NCBI GenBank assembly: GCA_963924555.1
Contig: OZ004590.1
Location: forward strand, 7,184,001-7,248,000
DNA length: 64,000 nucleotides
Reading direction: 5' to 3'
Source of the DNA: Crambe crambe
Lineage: Eukaryota > Porifera > Demospongiae > Poecilosclerida > Crambeidae
The notes under the pieces were generated by a model that saw nothing but the letters and a program-made list of their open reading frames with translations, was not told the origin of the DNA and searched no databases. The position numbers and the translations under genes were made by a program. Below, in pieces: positions 42,545 through 50,868 of the stretch (position 1 is the stretch's first letter; every line of letters starts with the position of its first letter).

Positions 42545-42640
42545 GTTGGCCAAACCACACCTGCTGGAACAGATGATCATGAGGGAGCTGAACACTGAAG
42601 TGAGCTGAACACTGAAGTGGACTGAACAGCCAACGTTATC
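42545..42640 (+). pseudogene. Relic of the Aquarius last exon between secreted genes 2 and 3
   Basis: GGCCAAACCACACCTGCTGG, an AACAGATGA word and GAGCTGA follow the codons of the repeated AQR C-terminal tail (38411-38530). They are succeeded by ACTGAACAGCCAACGTTATC, which corresponds to the AQR stop and first 3' flank. A fragment of the AQR 3' end has therefore been copied here. Confidence 0.7.
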
Positions 42641-42784
42641 TAAATCTACCTATTCATTACTTTCAGGGAAATTATGTGTTCTTCAAACATGTGTCACCTG
42701 ATCATTGTAGTGAGTGACAAATTACAAACTGTTATTGAAACACAGTGCCCAGCTCACACTATGTAGTGACTCTTGAAAAATTTT

Positions 42785-42810
42785 GGGATTCTTCCACTGG
42801 GCTTATAAAA
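42785..42810 (+). promoter_or_regulatory. Conserved GGGATTCTTCCAC + TATA block, secreted gene 3
   Basis: GGGATTCTTCCAC (42785-42797), CTTATAAAATGCACAAG and the preceding GTGACTCTTGAAAAATTTT match the gene 2 promoter nearly base for base, while flanking intergenic DNA is more diverged. Confidence 0.6.
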
Positions 42811-42891
42811 TGCACAAGCATTCTCTTTTTTGCTTGGATTTTGTTCATGGGGAAGATAATTTTAGCAATGTGCACGCAGTCTTTCAAAAAT

Positions 42892-43734
42892 ATGCAAGTA
42901 CTTGTTCTTCTTTTGGTGATTGTGTCGGTTCTCGTTGTGGGACATTCCACACCCACTAAACAAGAAGACAGTGAGTTTGCTGGTCACAACATTGAAGTGG
43001 TGCGACAGCAAGCCAGGTCTCATGACGTCTTCAATTATCTTCTGCACAGTTTCTTTAAGCAATTAAATAATAGTTATAAGGAACTTCTATCCGATACTGC
43101 TGAAGACGGAACATTGAAAGACTATGTACACCTTCTTTTAAATTTGTTTCAAACTCGAGATCAAGATATGCGGAGGAAATCTATGCGTTCACTGCTAAAT
43201 TTTTTTTACACTTCAGCTGGTATTGGTGACACAGTCATAGGGAGAGAACTTGTTCCTTCATTTATCGAATTAGTACTCCAAAAACTTCCTTTGAGCGTAG
43301 ATACTTTGAATAATAAGTTTAAATTGGGTGGAGGTGGAGACAATAATGACCAGAATAATGAAGACCATGAAACAGCACTAGAGAATTTTTTCCGTGAAGG
43401 AATAAAAATTATATCCACATATTCTGAATATGTATTTGCTCCTAAGTCATCTGATACGGTTCTGCTTAGAGAGGTCAAGAATCTGCTGCGCATAGCCCTA
43501 AAATCATTTGTTGAAAATTTCCAAGAAAAGTTCCAAGAAGTCTTTGATAAACATGGTGGATTGGAAGGAGGCAACAACCAGCTCCTTTCTGGTCAAGGAG
43601 GCACTGATGTTGCTGGCAAGAATCGAGGAGATAGTATGGAAGCTGATGAGCAAGCTGTCCTTTCAGTGCTTCTTCCCATACTCACCTCTCTTGCTCCTAA
43701 AATAATCGAGTTCTTGCTCAATCATAGTGATTGA
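42892..43734 (+). CDS. Secreted helical protein, tandem family member 3 (280 aa), unknown function
   Basis: This is the third member of the array. The start at 42892 gives the signal peptide MQVLVLLLVIVSVLVVGHST; an in-frame extension to 42745 would begin upstream of the TATA box and was not used. After the signal come PTKQEDSEFAGHNIEVVRQQ (shared with gene 1 as AGHNVESVQQ), a helical body with FFKQLN.SYK and DTAEDGTLKD-like motifs, an Asn/Gly-rich linker (GGGGDNNDQNNEDHE) and the signature GQGGTDVAGKN, MEADEQAVLSVLLP, ending in a hydrophobic helix. No domain is recognised. Alternatives such as a structural matrix protein, an immune effector or a peptide precursor cannot be separated from the sequence. 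Confidence 0.75.
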   Translation: MQVLVLLLVIVSVLVVGHSTPTKQEDSEFAGHNIEVVRQQARSHDVFNYLLHSFFKQLNNSYKELLSDTAEDGTLKDYVHLLLNLFQTRDQDMRRKSMRSLLNFFYTSAGIGDTVIGRELVPSFIELVLQKLPLSVDTLNNKFKLGGGGDNNDQNNEDHETALENFFREGIKIISTYSEYVFAPKSSDTVLLREVKNLLRIALKSFVENFQEKFQEVFDKHGGLEGGNNQLLSGQGGTDVAGKNRGDSMEADEQAVLSVLLPILTSLAPKIIEFLLNHSD

Positions 43735-44059
43735 AGATAACTTAAGAACAAGTACATGCAAAAATAGATAAATAGCTATAGCTTAAATAAGAAACAAATA
43801 AGAAACAAAAACCATGTGGTGTGTGCATATATTATTTTCACTTGTGTCTGCTTGTAATAGATACTAAACCACTTCTGACGTAACTTTTGTATGAGAGATT
43901 AAAGAGGGGAAGGGGAGGGACCGTACATAATTTAGTATACAAATGGAGCAATGAAGACAATGGCCCATTGCTCATGAGGAAGTTCCTACTTGATTAGTGA
44001 AGACAACATAAAGGACACCACAGTCAAACTGATAAAGATGAGTAAGCATATTATACAAA
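43735..44059. other. Convergent intergenic region (secreted gene 3 and TYW5)
   Basis: About 325 bp lie between two stop codons. I see nothing beyond probable 3' UTR sequence. Confidence 0.4.
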
Positions 44060-45167
44060 TCACTGAGTTTTAACTTTCCCCTCAAAATGGGACAAGAGTC
44101 TGTGGCCATAAAATTGTCTGTATTCTTCAGGCAAGTCACTAAGCATCTTCACTGCCCTGTCCAGTACCTGCAGTGCCCTTTGCACCTGTGGAGGGTCTTT
44201 GTTGCCATAGTTATCTTTACTATCATAAAACTTTTCCTCTAAGTGTCTCCAGAAGACGTTAACTGCCACCCCAAACTCCAGTGCTGTCACATTGTGGAAC
44301 CAAAGTGCTGGAATAAACAGCACCTCACCTGGTTCCAAAATAGTCTCGTGTCTGTGTGCATGTATGAAGTTAGGGAAGATGGAGAGGTCGGTATTGTCAA
44401 TGTCTGTCACTCGAGACTTGTCACCAACCAAGTAAAGGTGATGAGCATCTGATGGTGGAAAGAGAACTATCCTTTTCTTCCCCACCACTTGTACCAGAAG
44501 ATTGTCCATAACCTGAAGCCAAATAAAGATTAAACGATCATGTGATTGTCATGTGATATGAGATTAGCATACATCGTAGTGTGTCCATAACTGAATGCCA
44601 GCTGAGCCCATTCGTAGCACAGAGGAAAAGTACTTATCTTGAGGAAAGAGAAGAGGTAGTTTGATATCCTGTGCTAGCTCTGGGTAATCTGTGGGAAAAT
44701 CTGCAATGCTTTTACGAGGGTCGCCTGAGCCAAGGGAACGCAAGTAGTAGTACTCTTCCTGCAGTGGACATGTGAGGGTAATAACTCCTCAACTGAGAGC
44801 ATGAATGTTACTTTGCAAATGAAGTGTTCTTGATTCAATGGCTGACTGCATCGTAGCACAAATTCATTGAAAGGCAGTGTCCTGGTAGAAGAAAGTAAAC
44901 TATTGCTATTCCTGTTGTAAGAGATGGTTTTAGTATTCACTTGTATGCAAAGGTCTTATTGATGAAATCCATTTGTGGCCGAGGTGAGACGTGGATTTTC
45001 ACTAGGTTTCTACCACATTTTTCAGATAAGTACTGAGGACTCCACAGCTCCCGAGAAGGTCCCAAGTCTAGCCCACATAGTATTGCAGGCTCACGGAGTT
45101 TGCACACTCTTTCTTGGAATTCTTCAGCACTAGAAATGCGCACCTTCTTCACTTCAATGGAAGCCAT
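44060..45167 (-). CDS. TYW5: tRNA wybutosine hydroxylase TYW5 (311 aa, 4 exons)
   Basis: TYW5 is a JmjC-fold Fe(II)/2-oxoglutarate dioxygenase that hydroxylates the wybutosine precursor at position 37 of tRNA-Phe. Exons 45167-44941, 44881-44812, 44758-44573 and 44512-44060 join in phase. Landmarks: PAILCGLDLGP, VKIHVSPRPQMDFINKTF, EYYYLRSLG.GDPRK, the Fe-binding H-x-D in QLWTHYDVMDN, and the distal histidine in LFIPALWFHNV. Then NVFWRHL, YGNKDPP and LPEEYRQFYGHR follow, as in vertebrate TYW5 (315 residues). The ATG is 3 bp from the target duplication of a MITE inserted immediately upstream, so the promoter may lie partly in or beyond that element. Confidence 0.95.
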
Positions 45168-45170
45168 GCT

Positions 45171-45801
45171 GTGTGATAATAGTCTCGCGGGCCAGACCCT
45201 TTACCAACCGCGAGGGAAGGAAAGAGTCTGGTCAAATCCAATACACGATCTTGTTGTGCACAGTCAGCAATCTTCGGAAGGAGGGGCACGACTATGACGT
45301 TATTATACATCACGAATTTAGGAAAAATCTGCGCTCTGGATTTCTTAGCGCTACATGGCTGAGCAGGAATATGATTACAGACTGGAGGCGGCTATTCAAG
45401 AGAGTGGGAGGAGGCTTGGAAACAGCTTTCTGGTCAGAAAGTGTCGGAAATTTTTCCAGTGCAACTCCTGCAAGTACCTGGAGCAGTTCTTTGGCTGATG
45501 CACACCCTGGACCATGCAGCCTTTTCTTTTTCCTATGATCACCAATGAGATCTCTGCATACAAGCAAGCAGCTCATTAACATGACCATAGATATATCTAT
45601 GACATGACTAAACTCTAGGACTACTCTGTAAGTGCACGCGCGAAAAAATCTGTTTGAGAGCCGTGACGTATCGTGACGTTTTGCGCATGCCCCCCACCAA
45701 ATCTTTGGGCAATTGAAACAAGATCATGTATTGGATTTGACCAGACTCTTTCCTTCCCTCGCGGTTGGTAAAGGGTCGGGCCCGCGAGACTAGTGTGATA
45801 A
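45171..45801. mobile_element. 613-bp MITE with about 75-bp terminal inverted repeats and 9-bp target duplication
   Basis: The element (45180-45792) starts TAGTCTCGCGGGCC and ends GGGCCCGCGAGACTA. Inverted copies of about 75 bp include ACCCTTTACCAACCGCGAGG and AGAGTCTGGTCAAATCCAAT. GTGTGATAA flanks both sides (45171-45179 and 45793-45801) as a perfect 9-bp duplication. No transposase is encoded; an internal 48-codon frame starting at 45355 is unproven. A 9-bp duplication fits Mutator-like elements, but that class assignment is inferred. Confidence 0.85.
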
Positions 45802-45926
45802 GGTGTCGACAATAGCTAGCCCACTGCATGCACTGCATGCACTCGAACTCGAACTCGAACGTACTCGAACTCGATCGCCAAGCGACACCTTACCTCAAAA
45901 TTAAACCACATATATACAGAACAATA

Positions 45927-46570
45927 TTAAGTGGATTCATCTGATGAATCAAGCAGTATTTCTGGAGGATGGTTTGTGTTTTCAAATAAATCCCCATCAT
46001 TATCACTTTCTGATGAGTCCTCTAACTGGAGATCAGGTTGTACTTGTCTGTTGACTGGAACAGGAAGAGAAGGCGATTGCTCGAGAAATTCCTCTGGCCT
46101 GGAACATGAAACACGAATGATGTAGCCACCCTTGACATAGTCACTATAAACCTATACTCACCATAAACCTTGTTGCTTCAAGCTTTTAATTTGCATTGGG
46201 TAGAGTATATGCACTATTTCTCCTTGAACCTTACGCCCTTCGGCAATTGGTTCGACAATTACATAGTCCCCTATAAAGTGTTTAAGCAGCATCGCTCTTT
46301 ATGCATGATTATAATGTTATACGTTACCTCTCTTTATCCAGACATTTTTCCTGAATTTTGTGGGCATACTGGCTAAGAATTTTGACCCATCACATGATTC
46401 AACTTCGTGCAGATTGTTCCCACGACCACAAGATACCTAAAAGAGATATCATTCATCATATTAACAATATCCCTACCAATTACCTTGACAATGATCTGAT
46501 CTCCACTTGGTTTCACTTCCTCTTCTATCACTTCTCTGGTCACATGTTTTCTCTTTGTTGCTTTAGACAT
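45927..46570 (-). CDS. EIF1AD: eIF1A-domain protein EIF1AD (158 aa, 4 exons)
   Basis: EIF1AD has an S1/OB-fold of the eIF1A type and has been implicated in late 40S maturation and stress response. Exons 46570-46484, 46436-46328, 46270-46162 and 46098-45927 are in phase. The start [14 protein letters not shown] is nearly identical to vertebrate [40 protein letters not shown] and [16 protein letters not shown] form the OB-fold. The C terminus is acidic and Ser-rich with [16 protein letters not shown], the same ending type as human EIF1AD (165 residues). It is divergent from the reductase gene at 46718, across 147 bp holding two NRF1-like palindromes. Confidence 0.95.
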
Positions 46571-46622
46571 ACTTGTGGTAAAATTATTACGCACATGAAA
46601 GTCACGTGAAAGTAGTCGGCGT

Positions 46623-46655
46623 TGCGCATGCGCAACATATGTATGCGCATGCGCA
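46623..46655. promoter_or_regulatory. Paired NRF1-like palindromes TGCGCATGCGCA
   Basis: Two identical 12-bp palindromes (46623-46634 and 46644-46655) start 21 bp apart in the divergent promoter of EIF1AD and reductase A. They match the NRF1 consensus GCGCATGCGC. A CACGTG E-box lies about 20 bp away on the EIF1AD side. Confidence 0.55.
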
Positions 46656-46717
46656 AGCCATTCTAGATTGAGCAGCCACACCCGAATTCTTCTTTGAGTG
46701 TTGCTAGGGCTGCCAGT

Positions 46718-48425
46718 ATGTCCGAAGAACCTACACCAAGAGGGGAAGAACCCCTACAGCAAGATACGGAGCTAGAGCAAGCAAAGCCCGAGGTCAAGGT
46801 GGAAGACACAGAGCCAAAAATCGAGGTTGAAGCAGAGGCCCAGCCCGAGGTCGAACCCAAGGGAGAAGAACCCAAAGGAGAAGAACCCAAGGGAGAAGAA
46901 CCCAAAAGAGAAGAGCCGAAAGGAGAACCCAAGGTAGAAGAGCCAGAGGAAGAAGATGAAGAACCAGATGATGGTGTGCCTAGGGTACTGGTTACTGGAG
47001 CTTCAGGATTCATTGCCTCCCATGTGACTAAGTATTTGCTTGAGGAAGGACGTTTCAGGGTGCGAGGAACTGTCAGAAACAAGAAGAATAAGGACAAGGT
47101 GAGTTACTATTATTATGGTGGAACCATGATAGAATCACTCCTTCATAGTCTAGTCTGCTCTGCTCACTTATTGTGTGTGTGTGTTTTTTTGTCTTTTTTT
47201 TATGTTTTAGATCCAACCACTGCTGGATTTAGCCCCTAATGCTAAATATCCATTGCGTCTTATTGAAGCTGACCTTCAGAACGCTGAGAGCTGGGCCAAG
47301 GCTGTCAAATCTTGCTCCTATGTCTTCCATCTTGCCTCTCCATTTCCACCTCTAGGTGCAGTGTCTCGCCAAGATGAAGAAGTTAAGTTGATTCGACCAG
47401 CTGTAGATGGTACGATTAACGTCCTCCAGGCCTGTGCAGATGCTGGGACAGTCAAACGTGTCATCCTAACCAGTTCTATTGCTGCAGTTTCTTGCGGAAC
47501 GACTGGCAACCCCACCCTTCCTCCAGATCATGTCTACTCTGAAACTGACTGGTCAGAGGAGCAATTCTGCACCCCATACATCAAAAGCAAACTCTTAGCT
47601 GAGAAGGCAGCTTGGGAGTTTATGAAGAAGTTAGATGAAGATAAACGATTTGAACTGGTTGCTGTCAACCCCGGGTATGTGCAAGGTCCTTTCCTCAGCC
47701 GTGCTTCTGGAGGAGCAAGCAAGGAATTCTGTTTGAATTTCCTTAATGGGAAAATGCCTGCTGTCCCTGACATCTTTTTAGCTTTGGTGGATGTACGTGA
47801 TGTGGTGGCTGCCCACATTGCTGCTCTCAAAAAACCAGAAGCCGTTGGAAATCGCTATGTACTTGTGGCAGATACTGTCAACATAAGAGAAGTTGCACGT
47901 ATGATCAGTAACGAGTTCAAACCACAAGGGTACAAAATATCTACCATGAATCTTCCAAAAATTGGTATGTGGGTCGCCAAATTCTTCAGCGCTGGGGCCA
48001 AGGAAATGTATGATCTCTGGGGAAAGAACTTGAAGTTCAGTAATGAAAAAATGGTCGGTGAGCTGGGAGTCACTCCCCGTTCAATAAAGGAGACCATTAT
48101 CGACACGTGCTACAACCTCATTGAAATTGGTGAGGTGAGGAAGACTCCAGGCTATCTCGGACATCCTTCCACTCGCCCTCCGCCACCTCCCAAGGAGGAA
48201 CCAGCTGCAGCAACTACAGAGGAAGTGCCTGCACTTGAACAACAAGAAACACCTGCTAAAGAATCAGAGCCAACTCAGCAGCCACCTATTGACGCAAACA
48301 AAGACGTGAAGCCAGAATCAGAGCCAATCAATAAAGATGAGGAAGCAGCAGCTAAGGAAGAACCAGAATCTGCTGACAAGCCACCAGAGGCTGGACCTAC
48401 TGATGAAGAACCAAAAAATGAATAG
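46718..48425 (+). CDS. Dihydroflavonol-4-reductase-like NAD(P)-dependent reductase A with acidic tails (531 aa)
   Basis: Two exons (46718-47098 and 47211-48425) join in phase. The core is an extended short-chain dehydrogenase/epimerase: VLVTGASGFIASHVTKYLL for the dinucleotide-binding loop, GTVRNKKNKDK, LIEADL, FHLASPFPP, ILTSS, the catalytic Y-x3-K (PYIKSKLLAEKAAWEF), AVNPGYVQGP, DVRDVVAAHIAAL. This is the DFR/cinnamoyl-CoA-reductase/methylglyoxal-reductase branch; the animal substrate is unknown. Unusually, about 85 N-terminal residues are Glu/Lys/Pro repeats (EEPKGEEPKGEEPK) and about 105 C-terminal residues are Pro/Glu-rich and probably disordered. The polyadenylation word AATAAA begins 4 nt after the stop, so the 3' UTR may be very short. 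A close paralogue lies 2.4 kb downstream. Confidence 0.9.
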
Positions 48426-48732
48426 TATAATAAATTGAAATAATTGTTATACATAGTTGTAGTCATTATTCCCTTTGTGTTCCTGTTTTGTAGATATTGA
48501 AATTCTCCTTCCTTAATTATTGTGTGTGGACAATAGTTGCAGGTAGCTTGGTGCTCCAGGACATGGATGCAAGGCTAAGGTCAACATAAGTCCATGTCCT
48601 GTAGCTGTCTTTTGCATGTATTCTACACAATGGCTAGTACACTTCTCAAGCTGCTATAGTGCAGCTGTTCCTAGTTTGGCTAGTTATTTGAAGAGAAGAA
48701 AGTGCTACGGAAGTGGCCGGCCAGACATTAAG
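48426..48732. other. 3' flank of reductase A, homologous to the 5' flank of reductase B
   Basis: GCAGGTAGCTTGGTGCTCCA and GTCTTTTGCATGTA occur here and again upstream of gene B (about 50731-50870). In this copy the hairpin element found at 50610 is absent, so it serves as an approximate empty site. Confidence 0.6.
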
Positions 48733-50537
48733 GTGGCGGGTAGGTGTTTGCTCATGAATAATTCATGAGTTAATGAGGCGAGTAGTTGCACCATAGACTA
48801 TATAGGTTCCAACATGGACTGGAAACGCCTATTAAATTAATGTTAACAAGCACTTCCGGTCGTGTGATATCCGTGTTGCGCCTATTGCGCGCAGCTGTAT
48901 CTCCATGAACAGGAAAGATCACTTTAGTGGTTAACCGTACAAGCTTGTAAGTGGCTATGAAGAGGCTGAACTCTGTCAGGGAGACTATACTACAAGATGC
49001 CAAGACCTTGGGATTATTGTCATAGCAAAACTCGAGTTAAAGTGTGCTCTAGCAGTTAAATTGCATATAAATACTTTGTGTAATTTTATCTCCTAAAGTA
49101 GTTCTATCATCCATAGTTAGGCCATACCAATACGATTTTATGTTGCTCGGGCCCTACCGACCCACTAAAATCAAGATTGCATTTAATAATGATACTCTAG
49201 ATAAAGCACACCTAATTTCTGCATTGTTAGCGAGGCCTGAAAGTACTATGATGATTAGCTACTGTGGAAAATTTTTACTACCTCACAATAGGTCAGTACT
49301 TTTGGCCAAACTTTAGATATTATTGCATGCCAAGGATAGAATAATGAAGAAAAGACAGTATTTATTCCCTCCATCACATTCTGTCCATCAGTCTTGACAT
49401 GTCTAAACTTTCCTAGTTATTATCATTATCATTTTCAAACCGACCTACCTACCCATCAGTCAGCATATTTTCGCCCGAGCAACATAAAATCTAATTGGTA
49501 TGGCCTTAATGTGGTTGAGGACTTGAAGTACATGTTAGTAAATTGTTTTAAAAGATACATATCAACTTTCTACTACATTGTTACTAACTACTACACCTTT
49601 CTTTGTCAAATAGTATACCTGCTTTGTGTAATTTTCTAGGACCAAGTTTAACCAATCCAGCTCATACTGTAATATAAGCAGTTCATATAAAGTTTGCAGT
49701 GTTGCATGGTATTGTTTTTATCCATTTTGGGTACATATTTGGTTGTAGAAATTCACTAGACAGTTAATTAATTGATAGAAACAGCCGGCCCAGAATACAA
49801 TATCCGGTAAGTATTACCATAAATATACGGAACACCGCAAGGCGGATGTAATTAATCATTTCCAGTCCATTCTGGAACCTCTATAGTCTATGGTTGCACC
49901 GACTATGAGATGCTACAGTTGAAAACTACTGACTAGCACTTCCTACTCTACAACTGAGGGCAGATCAGACACTTGAGACCACTACGTTGCAGAGAAACTC
50001 AACCGCTAAGCAGCCATACCTCGATCGACTTTTTGACGTCAATTTTCTCAAACTGCAGCCATGTGCTGACCGTATTTTGTACTTTTTCTTATTATATGAA
50101 CCAGTGGGCAGGGCCGGCCAGACGGAGAGATTTTGAAAAGAAGCCACTGTACGTACGCGAGAGCTATGGCCCATCGATCGTTCGATCGACGGCTAAAAGC
50201 GATCAAAATTCGGGAGTGTTGGCTTTTCTGGCTAAAATCTCTCTGTGCCGCCCTGCATCTTGGTTTATACAACTGGAATAAGCACAAAAGACAGTCATCA
50301 CAAGCCTGTAGTTCGAGAAAATTGACGTCAAAAAATCGATCGAGGTATGGCTGCTTAACGGTTGAGTTTCTCTGCAACGGTAGTGTTCTCGAGTGTCTGG
50401 TTTGCCCTCAGTTGTAGAGTAGGAAGTGCTAGTCAGTATGAAACTGTAGTTTTCAACTGTACCATCTCATAGTCGGTGCAACTACTCGCCTCATTAACTT
50501 ATGAATTATTCATGAGCAAACGCATACCCGCCGCCAC
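48733..50537. mobile_element. Composite inverted-repeat element, left arm interrupted by a second element
   Basis: The outer arms (about 48733-48791 and 50478-50537) are inverted copies sharing TTTGCTCATGAATAATTCAT and TTAATGAGGCGAGTAGTTGC. The arm sequence resumes at 49901 (GACTATGAGATG), and 49901-50056 is inverted relative to about 50303-50478. The segment between is element 48792-49892. No transposase frame was recognised. Both inner arms contain TGACGTCA inside a palindromic context. Confidence 0.75.
48785..49899. mobile_element. 1.1-kb element nested in the outer element, 7-bp duplication GTTGCAC
   Basis: The termini CATAGACTATA and TATAGTCTATG (48792-49892) continue as inverted copies with GGTTCCA and TGGACTGGAAA. 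GTTGCAC flanks both ends (48785-48791 and 49893-49899). An internal inverted pair (about 49117-49153 and 49472-49508) carries GGCCATACCAAT and TTTTATGTTGCTCGGGC. It is non-coding. Duplication length and termini would suit a hAT-like MITE, but this is only a suggestion. Confidence 0.75.
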
Positions 50538-50600
50538 GTAGGTATAATTAATAATATAATATTATTTTGTGCCGTTTTGTGTAATAGCTAATTAGACAAG

Positions 50601-50735
50601 CATTGCAGGTAGTCTGGCGTCGCCAGCCCAGCTTTTCTTCTTTTTTTTTGGGACGGGGAAGAAAAGTCACTTTTCTTCCCCGTCCCAAAAAAAAAGAAGA
50701 AAAGCTGGGCTGGCGACGCCAGACTACATTGCAGG
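50601..50735. mobile_element. 117-bp near-perfect hairpin MITE with 9-bp duplication CATTGCAGG
   Basis: The element (50610-50726) consists of two arms of about 58 bp, TAGTCTGGCGTCGCCAGCCC to its exact complement ending GGCGACGCCAGACTA, around a 2-base centre. CATTGCAGG flanks it on both sides (50601-50609 and 50727-50735). The termini resemble those of the 613-bp MITE (TAGTCT, GCG). Confidence 0.9.
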
Positions 50736-50868
50736 TAGCTTGGTGCTCCATGACAGGATGGTTTGTCCATCACATGCAGGCCTCGTGTCTTTTGCATGTA
50801 CTCTATAGTACACTGCTAGCTATAGTGCAGGTGCATGCTAGTTTATTATCTGAAGTATTAAAAACCAA

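Noticed and set aside
45355..45498. Short plus-strand frame inside the 613-bp MITE
   Set aside because: Only 48 codons including the stop, no transposase motif and no splice continuation; probably incidental.
45838..45890. Short CTCGAA and TGCATGCAC direct repeats, considered as a CRISPR or regulatory array
   Set aside because: Units are 6-9 bp with no spacers, in an animal genome; simple sequence next to the MITE.
49970..50400. Frames in the palindromic region that read similarly on both strands
   Set aside because: They arise from the inverted arms of the composite element and show no protein similarity.
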